Positions 8,418-17,103 of a DNA stretch of 64,000 nt are shown one piece after another (positions within the stretch are counted from its first letter, which is position 1; the number at the start of each line of letters is the position of its first letter). This DNA comes from Pseudonocardia thermophila (GTDB lineage: Bacteria > Actinomycetota > Actinomycetes > Mycobacteriales > Pseudonocardiaceae): the NCBI RefSeq assembly GCF_900142365.1, contig NZ_FRAP01000004.1, positions 124,001 through 188,000 of the forward strand, written 5' to 3'. The translations under genes and the position numbers were made by a program. The notes below the pieces were generated by a model, which had not been told where the DNA came from, searched no databases, and worked only from the letters and a program-made list of their open reading frames with translations.

Positions 8418-10226
8418 GTGACCACGGCGGCTACCGAGCTGCTCCGCGACACCGACCACGCCTGGGCCGTCGTCGACGTCGAGACCTCGGGCTTCGACCC
8501 GGCGAACTGCCGCGTCCTGAGCGTGGCGGCGCTGACCCTCGATCCGGCCGGGCGACCCGAGCAGCGGTTCCACACGCTCGTCGACGCGGGCGTGGATCCC
8601 GGGCCGGTGCACGTCCACGGCCTCACGCGGGAGAAGCTGGCGGGCGCGCCGCGGTTCGAGCAGGTCGCGCCGGATCTGCTCGGCCTGCTGGAGGGGCGGG
8701 TGCTGGTCGCCCACAACGCCGCGTTCGACCACCGGTTCCTCGCGGCCGAGGCGGACCGGGCCGGGATGAAGCTGCCGGTCGAGCGGCGGCTGTGCACGCT
8801 CGCGCTGAGCCGGCGGCTCGGGCTCGCGGTGCCCGACCACAAGCTCGACACCCTCGCCGCCTACTGGGGTGTACCGCGGCAGCGGGCGCACGACGCGCTC
8901 GAGGACGTCGAGGTGCTCGCCCGCGTCTTCACCCACAGCTTGCTGCTCGCCACCCGGCTCGACCTGCCGCTGCCCGTCGTCGACTGCGCTGGGAAGGGCG
9001 AGAACGTCGCCGGCGACCGGGCCACGACCCCGCGCTGCCCGTGGCGCAACCCCGGCCCGCTCCGGCCGGGCGGCCCGCTCGTGCAGGGCATGCGGGTCGC
9101 CGTCACCGGGGCGACGACCACGCCGCGCGCGCGGCTCGTCGCGGAGCTGGTCGCGGCGGGACTCGACGTCGGCCGCTCGGTCAACCGGCTGACCAGCGTG
9201 CTCGTCACCAACGACCCGCACCACCGCACCCGCAAGGCCGAGCGGGCCCGCGCCCTCGGCATCCCCGTGATCGACGAGGCGACGCTGCGGCAGCTGCTCT
9301 CCGACGTCCGGCCCGGCGATCCGGTGACCCGCCGCACGGCCGCGCCGCGGCGCAGGGTCGCAGCGGCCCCGCGCGGCCCGCTGCACGGCCGGCGGGTCCT
9401 CGTCATCGGCGGCACGCACGCGCAGGCGGCCGAGGTCCGCGCCGCGATCGCCGCGCAGGGCGGCTCGGCCGCGATCAACTTCACCGCCACTGTCACCGAC
9501 GTGATCCTGATGGCCGGCGGCGAGACCGACCGGCGGCTCGCTCGCATCCGCGAGTCCGGCCTGCCCGTGCACACCGGCGCCGCCGCGCTCGGCATCCCGC
9601 TCCCCGCCCCGGCCGCGGAGACCGCCGCGACGGCCGTCACCGACTCCGACCTCGCCGAGTACGTCGGCCGCCACCGCAGCGACGCCATCGGTGCCGGGGT
9701 GCCGGTGATGGTCCGCGGCCAGGTCATCGACCTGCCCGAGGCCGGCGCCTGGACGGTCAACGCCGCGTGGCGCGCCGACGCGCTCGCCGACGGCACCGAG
9801 GTCGATGTCGTCGCCTTCCTCGTCGACGCGGACGAGCGCGTGATCGCCGACGAGGACTTCGTCTTCTACAACAACCCGGTCAGCGACCACGGCGCCGTCT
9901 CACTGTCCGTGGACGGTGACAGCGAGCAGAGCATCCGCATCGATCTCTCCCAGGTCGACGAGCACCACACGAAGATCGTCGTCGCCGCGGCGCTGGCCGG
10001 CGACGCGACGTTCGGCGACCTCGGCGCGATCACCCTGGCCGTGGACGGCGACCTGGTCACCGCTGCCACCGCCACCCTCGACGCAGCCACCACCGAACGC
10101 ACCCTCCTGCTCGCGGAGATCTACCGCCGCGACGACGTCTGGCGGCTGCGGGTCATCGGGCAGGGCTACGACGACGGGCTCGCCGGGCTCGCGGTGCGGT
10201 ACGGGGTGGACGTCGCGGAGGCCTGA
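8418..10226 (+). CDS. DEDDh 3'-5' exonuclease - BRCT-like - TerD domain fusion protein
   Basis: GTG 8418 is chosen over upstream in-frame codons because AGGAGG sits 7 bases before it; this gives 602 aa. Residues about 15-185 are a DnaQ-like exonuclease with VDVET (D20, E22), AHNAAFDHRF and HDALEDVE supplying the DEDDh set. Two Rossmann-like BRCT or BRCT-like segments follow at about 223-295 and 321-395. Residues about 423-602 are a TerD/vWA-like stress domain with the DFVFYNNP hallmark. TerD proteins act in tellurite, phage and DNA-damage stress; fusion with an exonuclease suggests DNA processing under stress. It is soluble. The divergent position beside the kinase/ATPase operon makes a link to defence possible but unproven. 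Confidence 0.9.
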   Translation: MTTAATELLRDTDHAWAVVDVETSGFDPANCRVLSVAALTLDPAGRPEQRFHTLVDAGVDPGPVHVHGLTREKLAGAPRFEQVAPDLLGLLEGRVLVAHNAAFDHRFLAAEADRAGMKLPVERRLCTLALSRRLGLAVPDHKLDTLAAYWGVPRQRAHDALEDVEVLARVFTHSLLLATRLDLPLPVVDCAGKGENVAGDRATTPRCPWRNPGPLRPGGPLVQGMRVAVTGATTTPRARLVAELVAAGLDVGRSVNRLTSVLVTNDPHHRTRKAERARALGIPVIDEATLRQLLSDVRPGDPVTRRTAAPRRRVAAAPRGPLHGRRVLVIGGTHAQAAEVRAAIAAQGGSAAINFTATVTDVILMAGGETDRRLARIRESGLPVHTGAAALGIPLPAPAAETAATAVTDSDLAEYVGRHRSDAIGAGVPVMVRGQVIDLPEAGAWTVNAAWRADALADGTEVDVVAFLVDADERVIADEDFVFYNNPVSDHGAVSLSVDGDSEQSIRIDLSQVDEHHTKIVVAAALAGDATFGDLGAITLAVDGDLVTAATATLDAATTERTLLLAEIYRRDDVWRLRVIGQGYDDGLAGLAVRYGVDVAEA

Positions 10227-10290
10227 GACCGTATTCCGTGCACACCGCTAAGGCCTTCCTGCGCCGGCCGGAACCGAGCAGAAGGCGGCG

Positions 10291-10318
10291 AAAAAAGTAT
10301 ATTGTCCCCTTATTGTCC
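10291..10318. promoter_or_regulatory. AT-rich patch with 11-bp-spaced direct repeat upstream of MFS gene
   Basis: A short AT-rich patch (AAAAAAGTAT then ATTGTCC) contrasts with the flanking GC-rich DNA. ATTGTCC occurs at 10301-10307 and 10312-10318, one helical turn apart, about 180 bases before the transporter start. It could be a promoter with a tandem regulator half-site; there is no direct proof. Confidence 0.35.
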
Positions 10319-10498
10319 AGCCCGGCGTTACCGCACCCGTTACACGGAACATCACACGGAATGCCACTCTCTCGAACCCGGTAGGGACCATTCGGACGAA
10401 CCTCGGAAACCCCACTGGACAGGGCAGAAGAGTTCACATAACGTCCCCGCACCGGGTGCGACGAATCCGTCTTCGCCACATCGACAAAGGGGTCAACA

Positions 10499-11743
10499 GT
10501 GACGTCGTCCTCATTAGGCAGCCGGTCCAGCGTTCTGATCACATCCCTGCTCTTCCTCACGATCGCCGTGGACGGCTACGACGCGATTTCGCTGGCGTTC
10601 GCCGTGCCGTCGCTGGCCCAGGAATGGGGGACGACCCCGGCCGCCTTCACCTTCCCGCTCGCCGCCAGCAACATCGGCGCGGTCGCCGGGTACATGCTGT
10701 CCGGGCCGGTCAGCGCCCGGATCGGGCGGCGCGCGACGATCCTCGGCGCCGTCGCCCTCCTCACCCTGGCGACGTTCGCGACCGTGCTGGCCACCACGGT
10801 GCCGCTCATGGGCGTGATCCGGCTGGTCACCGGCGTCGGGCTCGGGGCGGTGCTGCCCGCTTCGGTGTCCCTGGCCGCGGATCTGGTCACGCGCACGTGG
10901 CGGGACTCGGTGAGCGTCGTCGTGACGATGGGCCTCGGCAGCGGATCGATCCTCGGCGGTCTGATCGGGGCTCGGCTGCTCGCGTCGGCCGGGTGGCAGG
11001 CCGTCTTCTGGTTCGGCGGCGCCTTGTCGACGGTGCTGTTCGTGCTGCTGTGGTGGCGGCTGCCGGACGCCCCCGTCGCCGCGGCAGCGGAGGAGGGGCG
11101 GCAGCGCCAGGGCGTCGGCGCGCTGTTCCGCACCGGCCTGCGCACGTCGACGCTCCTGCTGTGGGCGTTCGCGTTCCTCGGCTCGACCGTGTCCTACTCA
11201 CTGGTGTCCTGGCTACCGACCTTCCTGCTCGAGTTCGGGTTCAGCCCGTCGACCGCAGCGCTCGGCACGTCGCTGCTCGGGATGGGCGTGTTCGTGAGCG
11301 GGGTGACGCTGGCCATCTGGGTCCGCCGGGCCGGCGCCGCCTTCCCGATCATGGTGCTGCTCGGGATCGCCTTCCTCTGCCTGGCGGCGACCGCGCTGCC
11401 CATCAGCGTCGTCCTCGTGCTGACGCTGCTCGCCCTGTCCGTCGTCGGCATCAACTCGGCCTCGATCGGGCAGTCGACGCTGCCGATCAGCGTCTACCCG
11501 CAGGCCGCTCGCACCACCGGCGTGGGGTTCACGACCGCGGCGGGCCGGATCGGGGCCATCGCCGGTTCGTCGGCCGGCGGTCTGCTGCTGGCGCTGGGTG
11601 TTCCGGCGGGCACGATCATCACGCTGCTCGCCGTGCCGACCGGGATCGCGTTCGTCTGCCTCTTCGTGGTGGCCCGGCGGGGCCGCCGGGCGGCGCTCGA
11701 CCCGGCGGCGGAATCGAGCACGGCGCTGCCGTCGGAGGCCTGA
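10499..11743 (+). CDS. MFS transporter, aromatic acid:H+ symporter (AAHS) type
   Basis: 414-aa polytopic protein, GTG start with AAAGGGG about 7 bases upstream. It has about 12 hydrophobic segments. The first helix carries DGYD, the charged signature of the aromatic acid/H+ symporter family (PcaK, BenK type), and the 2-3 loop has GPVSARIGRRATILG, matching the MFS RxGRR motif. Likely role: proton-coupled uptake of an aromatic or related organic acid across the cytoplasmic membrane. A complete amidase lies about 430 bases downstream, so the two may handle an amide and its acid; that substrate link is inference. Confidence 0.88.
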   Translation: MTSSSLGSRSSVLITSLLFLTIAVDGYDAISLAFAVPSLAQEWGTTPAAFTFPLAASNIGAVAGYMLSGPVSARIGRRATILGAVALLTLATFATVLATTVPLMGVIRLVTGVGLGAVLPASVSLAADLVTRTWRDSVSVVVTMGLGSGSILGGLIGARLLASAGWQAVFWFGGALSTVLFVLLWWRLPDAPVAAAAEEGRQRQGVGALFRTGLRTSTLLLWAFAFLGSTVSYSLVSWLPTFLLEFGFSPSTAALGTSLLGMGVFVSGVTLAIWVRRAGAAFPIMVLLGIAFLCLAATALPISVVLVLTLLALSVVGINSASIGQSTLPISVYPQAARTTGVGFTTAAGRIGAIAGSSAGGLLLALGVPAGTIITLLAVPTGIAFVCLFVVARRGRRAALDPAAESSTALPSEA

Positions 11744-11810
11744 GGCGACCGGCCGACGGCCGAAGATCCGACCTGTGCGCGAGCCGGCCCGGCCGACGTC
11801 GAGCACCGGC

Positions 11811-11914
11811 GACGTGGTGGACGTCGTCCTCGACCGGCTGGACCGGCTCGATCCCGTCCCGCTGCATGGTCACGACGGTCGGGCCCGGCCCGCGCACGCC
11901 GAGCGGGTGGATCG
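11811..11914 (+). pseudogene. Decayed fragment of an amidase 5' region
   Basis: This stretch in the 431-base gap before the amidase closely repeats DNA of the amidase itself (about 12257-12361). Both encode VVD-VLDRLDRLDPV, and the following bases (GGTCACGACGG versus TTCACCACGG, then a downstream GGATCG) still align but in a shifted frame. It has no start codon or amidase core. Read as the remnant of a second amidase copy or a partial tandem duplication. The rest of the gap (11744-11810, 11915-12174) holds nothing else I can name. Confidence 0.6.
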
Positions 11915-12174
11915 TCGCCGGTGCGGAATTTCCGAGAAGCCGGGCAGGACCGAGGGAATCGGCGGAATCTGTCGGCGGAGCCCCCGTCGGAAGCGCCGGT
12001 GCGGATTCCTGGGCAGATCCGCGTGCGCGCGCTGGAAACCCGTAGCGGAAACGGCAGCAGCACGCTGCCTCCGTAAGCGTGCGCTGTTCGACCGTACGGC
12101 CGCATGACCTCCCAGTGATTCGGCCCTACCATCGAGCCCCTGAGCGGGACGGTCAGATCGCGCGGAGGCGGACG

Positions 12175-13629
12175 ATGGCGACCAACAGCGACATCTGCCG
12201 GATGGACACCATCGAGCTCGCGCGGCGCATCGCCGCGAAGGAGCTCTCCCCCGTCGAGGTGGTCGACGCCGTACTCGACCGGCTGGACCGGCTCGATCCC
12301 GTCCTCCACATGTTCACCACGGTCGTGCCCGACCTCGCACGCCAGGAGGCGAAGCGGATCGAGGCCGAGATCGCAGCGGGCCGCGAGGTCGGGCCGCTGG
12401 CCGGCGTCCCCACCGGCGTGAAGGACCTGATCTACACGAAGGGGATCCGCACCGCGTCCGGGTCGCACGCCTACCGCGACTTCGTGCCGGACGAGGACGA
12501 CGTCGTCGTCGAACGGATCAAGGACGCCGGCGCGATCGTGATCGGCAAGACGCAGGTGCCGGAGTTCGGCTACTCCGGCACCGGGCAGACGCCGATCGCC
12601 GAGCCGACCCGCAACCCGTGGAACCTCGATCGCACGTCCGGTGGTTCGTCGGCGGGGTCCGGGGCCGCGGTCGCCACCGGCGTCGGGCCGTTCTCGCTCG
12701 GCAGCGACGGCGGCGGCTCCATCCGCATCCCGGCGAGCTTCTGCGGGCTGTACGGGATCAAGCCGACGATGGGCCGCGTGCCGCTCTGGCCGGGCACGAA
12801 GGACGAGCGCTACCCCGGCGTGTCCAGCTGGGAGTCGCTCGAGCACATCGGCCCGATCACCCGCACCGTCGCCGACGCCGCCCTCGTCCTGTCGGTGATC
12901 GCCGGGTTCGACGACCGCGACCGGCTCAGCATCCCCTCCGACGACGTGGACTGGCGGCGCGCCGTCGACGGGGATCTGCGGGGCGTCCGCGTCGCCTACA
13001 GCCCGGACCTGGGTTACGCGGCCGTCGACCCGCAGGTGCGGGCCGTGGTCGACCGGGCGGTGACGGTCTTCGAGCGCGATCTCGGGTGCACCGTCGAGCC
13101 GGCCGATCCCGGCTGGAGCGATCCCTACGAGGCGCTCCTACCGCTGATCATGTGCGAGAGCGACATCGCGGGCCTGCGCCGGCTCGCCGACGAGCTCGGC
13201 GACCGCATGTCCCCGCACCTCGTCGGCGTGCTGCGCACGGAGTGGACGGCCGAACAGCTCACCAGCGCCGTCGTGCAGCGCAAGGCCGTCTACAACGCCT
13301 CGTGGCGGTTCTTCCGCAGCTACGACCTGCTGCTCACCCCCACGCTCGCGGTGCCGCCGTTCGAGCACGGCCTGCAGGGACCGCCGACGATCGACGGCCG
13401 TGACGTCGACGGGTTCTACTGGCTGTCGTTCACGTTCCCGTTCAACTTCACCGGGCAACCGGCGGCGACGGTTCCGGCCGGCTTCACCGAGGACGGGCTC
13501 CCGGTCGGCCTGCAGATCGTCGGGCGACGGCTCGACGACGCGCTCGTGCTGCGCGCCTCCGCCGCCTTCGAGGCCGCGGCGCCGTGGCGGGAGGCCTGGC
13601 CGCCGATCCTCGCTGAGCTCGGTCTGTGA
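12175..13629 (+). CDS. Amidase (amidase-signature family)
   Basis: 484 aa from ATG 12175, with GGAGG 6 bases upstream; upstream in-frame ATGs lack a ribosome site. The amidase-signature Ser-cisSer-Lys triad is visible: Lys83 in GVKDL, cis-Ser in GGSSAGSGAA (about 157-166), and nucleophile Ser182 in DGGGSIR. Length and order match stand-alone amidases and GatA relatives. No gatB/gatC neighbours are present, so this is a catabolic amidase hydrolysing a small carboxamide rather than the tRNA amidotransferase subunit. Cytoplasmic, no signal peptide. The substrate cannot be read from sequence; the upstream AAHS transporter hints at an aromatic amide. Confidence 0.93.
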   Translation: MATNSDICRMDTIELARRIAAKELSPVEVVDAVLDRLDRLDPVLHMFTTVVPDLARQEAKRIEAEIAAGREVGPLAGVPTGVKDLIYTKGIRTASGSHAYRDFVPDEDDVVVERIKDAGAIVIGKTQVPEFGYSGTGQTPIAEPTRNPWNLDRTSGGSSAGSGAAVATGVGPFSLGSDGGGSIRIPASFCGLYGIKPTMGRVPLWPGTKDERYPGVSSWESLEHIGPITRTVADAALVLSVIAGFDDRDRLSIPSDDVDWRRAVDGDLRGVRVAYSPDLGYAAVDPQVRAVVDRAVTVFERDLGCTVEPADPGWSDPYEALLPLIMCESDIAGLRRLADELGDRMSPHLVGVLRTEWTAEQLTSAVVQRKAVYNASWRFFRSYDLLLTPTLAVPPFEHGLQGPPTIDGRDVDGFYWLSFTFPFNFTGQPAATVPAGFTEDGLPVGLQIVGRRLDDALVLRASAAFEAAAPWREAWPPILAELGL

Positions 13630-13631
13630 CC

Positions 13632-13658
13632 GATCGCGGGTAACACCCGTCAGCGATC
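13632..13658 (+). terminator. Possible hairpin after the amidase
   Basis: GATCGC (13632-13637) pairs with GCGATC (13653-13658), with an inner GGGT-AAC-ACCC stem and a small bulge. It begins within a few bases of the amidase stop and has no U-tract, so the call is weak. Confidence 0.35.
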
Positions 13659-13673
13659 ACGCGAGTCCGGCAG

Positions 13674-14111
13674 GTGTCCGATCGACGTGGTTGCGGATGT
13701 CTGCTCCTGCTCCTGCTCATCGGCTTCCTCGTGGTGTCGCCGTCCGTGGGGCCACGAGTGCTGATGGACCGGGCGAAGCAGTTCGTCCAGGCGTTGCCGA
13801 TCACGCTCCCCACGGTCCCGCCGGAGCGCCGGACGACGGCGACGCCGATTCCGACGCGAGCCGTCCCGCGCGCTACCGCCGAGGTGCGTCGCCCACGAAC
13901 CACCACCGTCCCGCGCCTCGTCCCCACCGTCGCCGCGCCGTCCGGTGGATCCGCCCGGACTCCCACCACCGAGGAGCGGGCGCCGACGGCCGTCTACTAC
14001 GAGAACTGCGCGGCGGCCCGGAGAGCGGGGGCGGCGCCGATCCGAGCGGGTGAACCGGGGTACCGGCCGGGGCTCGACCGGGACCGCGACGGCGTCGCCT
14101 GCGACCACTGA
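13674..14111 (+). CDS. Secreted or anchored excalibur calcium-binding domain protein
   Basis: 145 aa from GTG 13674. Residues about 8-24 are a strongly hydrophobic signal or anchor (CLLLLLLIGFLVV) after a short basic start. A Thr/Pro/Arg-rich linker follows (about 50-105), typical of an exposed wall-spanning region. The C-terminus is an excalibur domain: YYENCAAARRAGAAPI and a final DRDRDGVACDH, with two conserved Cys and the D-x-D-x-D-G calcium loop. Such domains occur on surface nucleases and wall proteins; here there is no catalytic module. Probable extracytoplasmic protein of unknown role. Confidence 0.85.
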   Translation: MSDRRGCGCLLLLLLIGFLVVSPSVGPRVLMDRAKQFVQALPITLPTVPPERRTTATPIPTRAVPRATAEVRRPRTTTVPRLVPTVAAPSGGSARTPTTEERAPTAVYYENCAAARRAGAAPIRAGEPGYRPGLDRDRDGVACDH

Positions 14112-14184
14112 CCCGGCATGCTCGCTGCTCACACGCGCCGAGCACCACATGCCCGCACGTGGTGCCCGACGAGGCGCTGTCCGC

Positions 14185-14664
14185 TCAGCTGTTCATCTGG
14201 TTGTTGCCGTGGGCCAGGAAGTTCGCCAGCGCGGCCTGCGTGGCGGCGGTCATCTGGCCGGTCTGCGGCAGCCCCGCGTCCCGCTGCAGGTACGTGATCG
14301 CCTGCCTGGTCTGCGCGTTCATGATCCCCGTGATCGGGCCCTCGTAGTAGTTGAGCTGGGCGAGCTCCCTCTGCAGGGTCTCGATCGCCACCGACGGCTG
14401 CACCGGCGGGGCGGGCGGGGTGACGTGGTGGTGGATCACGCTCCCACCGGAGGTGTTCGCAGCTGGACCGCCGTCGATCACGATCGTGCTCGGCGTCGGG
14501 GCGGGCTCGGCCTGGCCGGGGGTTCCGCTGAACCCGAGGACGAGTCCGGTGGCGATGCCGGCGCCCGCGACGACACCGGCGAGGGCGAGGGCGATGCCCT
14601 TGCCGCGGTTGCTCGTCTGCGCGGCGGTCGAAGCGGCCGGGGCGGGGATCGTGGTGGTGGTCAT
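14185..14664 (-). CDS. Membrane-anchored peptidoglycan-binding domain protein
   Basis: 159 aa from ATG 14664 with AAGGAG 8 bases upstream. Residues about 22-45 form one hydrophobic helix (IALALAGVVAGAGIATGLVL), followed by a Pro/Thr linker with a HHH run. Residues about 92-155 match a PG_binding_1 domain: LQRELAQLNYYEGPITGIMN, QTRQAITYLQRDAGL and GQMTAATQAAL. No catalytic domain is attached. It probably sits in the membrane with the domain facing the wall. The convergent neighbour is also an extracytoplasmic protein. Confidence 0.85.
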   Translation of the reverse strand: MTTTTIPAPAASTAAQTSNRGKGIALALAGVVAGAGIATGLVLGFSGTPGQAEPAPTPSTIVIDGGPAANTSGGSVIHHHVTPPAPPVQPSVAIETLQRELAQLNYYEGPITGIMNAQTRQAITYLQRDAGLPQTGQMTAATQAALANFLAHGNNQMNS

Positions 14665-14900
14665 CGGGATCAGCTCCTTCGTCGTGGTTCCCGGGTGTTT
14701 CCCCGGTGCCGCAAAGGTCTCGCGAACCGGACTCCGCCACCGTCGGGCGGACGGCCGGTGCAGGGGACGATCCCGGTGTCGGTCGATCGGAGGACCCCGC
14801 CGAACCGCGCCGACGGACCGGACCCGTGGGGCCGGAGGTCCTGCGCATCCGGCCCCTCCGGCCCGGGCGCAGGACAGCGCACCTCACCACCCTCGACAGC

Positions 14901-16010
14901 ATGGACTCCCGTGTCGGCACGGCCCCGGCCCGATCGCGTCCCGGACTGCTGGTGGACCGTGTCGCTGACCCCGCCGACCGGATCCCGGCCGACCGGATCC
15001 CCGCCGTGCCCGGCGGAGCGAGCGTCGTCCACGAGCTGGTGGACCGGCACGCGACCGGGACGCTCGCGCGGGTACCGGCGCTGCGCCGGCTCGACCGGCA
15101 CGACATCGCGCACGACCTGACCTACGCCCAGCTCGCCGACGAGACCGCCCGCTTCGCGGGCGTCCTGCACCGGCTCGGCGTCCTGCCGGGTGAGCGGCTG
15201 GGCACGCTGCTGCCACCCGTGCCGCAGCTGCCCGTCGCGGTGCTGGGCGCGTTCACGAGCCGTGTGGTGGTGGCGCCGCTCTCCCCCGCGCTCGGACCGC
15301 AGCCCGTCCGGGAACGGCTGGCGCTGAGCAGCGCCGCAGTGCTGATCACCACACCGCAGCTGTACGCGTGCACCGTCGCGCCGATCCGTGACCGGCTGCC
15401 GGACCTGCGCGCCGTCCTGGTGGTCACCGCGACCGGCGCGGTGCCGCCGGACACGCTCGATCTGGCGGCTCTGATGGACGTGGCCTCGCCGACCTTCGAC
15501 GCACCCCGCGCCGATCCCGACGACCCGGCTCTGCTGCACGTCAGCGACGGCCCGGCCGGTCCGACGGGCATCCTGCAAGCTCACGAGGTCGTCACCGCGC
15601 ACCTGGCCACCGCCCGTGCCGCGCTCGATCTCGGACCCGGCGACGTCGTGTGGTGCACCGTCGACCCGGGCACCCCCAGCGGCACGGTCCACGGCCTCCT
15701 CGCTCCGCTGGCAGCGGGCGCCACCGTGCTGACCGCCCGCACCGATCTCGACATCCGCCGCTGCTACCGCGTCCTCGTCGACCACCGGGTCACCGTCTGG
15801 TGCACAACACCGGGGACGATCCGCCGGCTGCTGCGCTCTCGGACGACCGGACCGGCGCTGCCTGCACTGCGGATGGTGGCCAGTGTCGGCGAACCCCTCG
15901 GCGCGGACGCGGCGCGCCGGGCGAGCGCGGTCCTCGGCGTGCCCGTCGTCGACACCGCTGCCCTCGACACCGCTGCCCTCGACACCGCCGCTCTCGACAC
16001 CGCCGGCTGA
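14901..16010 (+). pseudogene. Truncated, degenerate AMP-binding acyl/acetyl-CoA synthetase
   Basis: From ATG 14901 (no good ribosome site) the frame gives 369 aa with an acetyl-CoA-synthetase-like fold, against the usual 550-650 aa. The ATP-binding loop, normally TSGTTGxPK, is HVSDGPAGPTG here, without the Thr-rich loop or Lys. The DPGTPSGTVHGLLAPL stretch still resembles the ACS core. At GVPVVDT, where intact enzymes continue WWQTETG, it runs into DTAAL repeats and stops, so the C-terminal adenylation part is gone. Most likely a decaying gene. A residual non-catalytic acyl-CoA-binding role cannot be excluded, because the reading frame is otherwise clean. Confidence 0.7.
15951..16007 (+). repeat. 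15-bp tandem repeat (DTAAL units) at the end of the synthetase remnant
   Basis: GACACCGCTGCCCTC at 15951-15965 is repeated exactly at 15966-15980, with two substitutions at 15981-15995, and partly at 15996-16007, just before the TGA. The expansion replaces the conserved synthetase motif that should follow. Confidence 0.9.
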
Positions 16011-16122
16011 TCGGGTTCCGCGCCAGGGACGGCACGGTCGGGATCTCGAGCGTGCTCTCGCTCGTGGCGCATCGACGCCTGACCGCTACGGCCTACCGCT
16101 GCACGTCGCGGCCCCACAACGG

Positions 16123-16159
16123 CAGAGGCCCCGCCGGATGATCTCCGGCAGGGCCTCTG
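16123..16159 (-). terminator. Hairpin downstream of tRNA-Val(CAC)
   Basis: CAGAGGCCC (16123-16131) pairs perfectly with GGGCCTCTG (16151-16159), reinforced by an inner CCGG/CCGG pair. It begins 8 bases past the 3' end of the minus-strand tRNA, as expected of its terminator. Confidence 0.75.
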
Positions 16160-16167
16160 ACCTGCGG

Positions 16168-16239
16168 TGGGCGATACTGGGATCGAACCAGTGACCTCTT
16201 CGGTGTGAACGAAGCGCTCTCCCCCTGAGCTAATCGCCC
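16168..16239 (-). tRNA. tRNA-Val (anticodon CAC)
   Basis: On the minus strand a 72-base cloverleaf reads with acceptor GGGCGAT/ATCGCCC, D arm TTAGCTCAGGGGGAGAGC, anticodon stem CTTCG/CGAAG around loop TTCACAC (anticodon CAC), and T arm CTGGTTCGATCCCAG. It is nearly identical, outside the anticodon arm, to tRNA-Val(GAC) on the other strand at 17835. Confidence 0.96.
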
Positions 16240-16259
16240 TTGCGGGACAACACACTACC

Positions 16260-16688
16260 TCACCCCACCAACGGGCTCTGCAACCAGGTCCACCCTTCCA
16301 GCCCCACCCAGCCCGCGACCACGCCGAACGCGCCGACGACCCACAGGGTGGTCACGACGACGAGGCCGGTGGCGGACAGGACGAGAGCGCGGACGGGGAG
16401 GCTCTGGCGGCGCAGCCACGCGGTCCAGGCGTCGTACTTCCCGCGCGCGAAGCGGAGGATCCGCTGCGCCCAGGCGAACTCGCTGGCGAGGATCGCCAGG
16501 CCGGTGAAGACGATCAGCCAGCCCGGACCCGGGTACGGGATGGCGACGATCCCGAGGGCGAGCACGACGAGCCCGACGACGGCCACGAGCACGCGCCAGG
16601 CCTGCAGGAGCACCGGCCGCCTAGCCAGACGCGCGCGGAAGCCCGACGGTGCCACCGTCGTTCCGACGTCCGGGTCGCCGTCAGCCAC
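16260..16688 (-). CDS. PGPGW / TIGR02611 family small membrane protein
   Basis: 142 aa from GTG 16688, chosen because GGAGGGG lies about 5 bases upstream; longer frames lack this. It carries the family signature PYPGPGWLIVFTGLAILASEF, with a first helix just before it (VLVAVVGLVVLALGIVAI), a basic loop (RFARGKYDAWTAWLRRQ) and a further hydrophobic pair at the C-terminus. Actinobacterial family members are integral membrane proteins of unknown function. In many genomes they lie near ssgB, as here, where ssgB starts 415 bases away on the opposite strand. Confidence 0.9.
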   Translation of the reverse strand: MADGDPDVGTTVAPSGFRARLARRPVLLQAWRVLVAVVGLVVLALGIVAIPYPGPGWLIVFTGLAILASEFAWAQRILRFARGKYDAWTAWLRRQSLPVRALVLSATGLVVVTTLWVVGAFGVVAGWVGLEGWTWLQSPLVG

Positions 16689-17103
16689 TCGGTCCCCTCC
16701 ACCGGTCACGCTCGCGACTTCCGATCGTACGGAGGACGGCCGTCCGGCCCCGGCAGTTCCGCCGTTCGCGACCTCGCGGCCGGGGGCGCACCGCAGGGGT
16801 CCACCGGACGGGGGAGGGAGAGGCCGAACGGGTCGCTGCGGACCGTACCGGCCACGGCACGCCCCGTCACGCTCCACACCGGCGAGGTCTCGGCACGCCG
16901 CACCGTCGTCGCAGCTCCGGGGCCCAGCACCAAGAGTTGGTCATGATCACCGGGTCGGTGGTCGCCGGGTCGCGGCGCGCTGACCCGTCAGAGTGATGAA
17001 GAGAATTTCGGCCCGCGACTCGCGTCCCACCCGTCACGCCCGCGCGCCGCGATCGTTTCCTCGACTGACAGACCAAGCGGGGACTGGCGAAAGAGGACGA
17101 AGG
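16689..17103. other. Divergent intergenic region, PGPGW gene and ssgB
   Basis: 415 bases between divergent starts. ORFs crossing it are GC shadows. It must contain both promoters, but I see no clear -35/-10 pair, operator or RNA gene. Confidence 0.5.

Noticed and set aside
8418..10226. Third component of a complete restriction system with the left operon
   Set aside because: It is divergent with its own promoter and has a TerD stress domain; adjacency alone does not show shared function, so it is kept only as a hypothesis.
12175..13629. GatA subunit of the tRNA amidotransferase
   Set aside because: No gatB or gatC nearby; the context (AAHS transporter, amidase remnant) fits a catabolic amidase.
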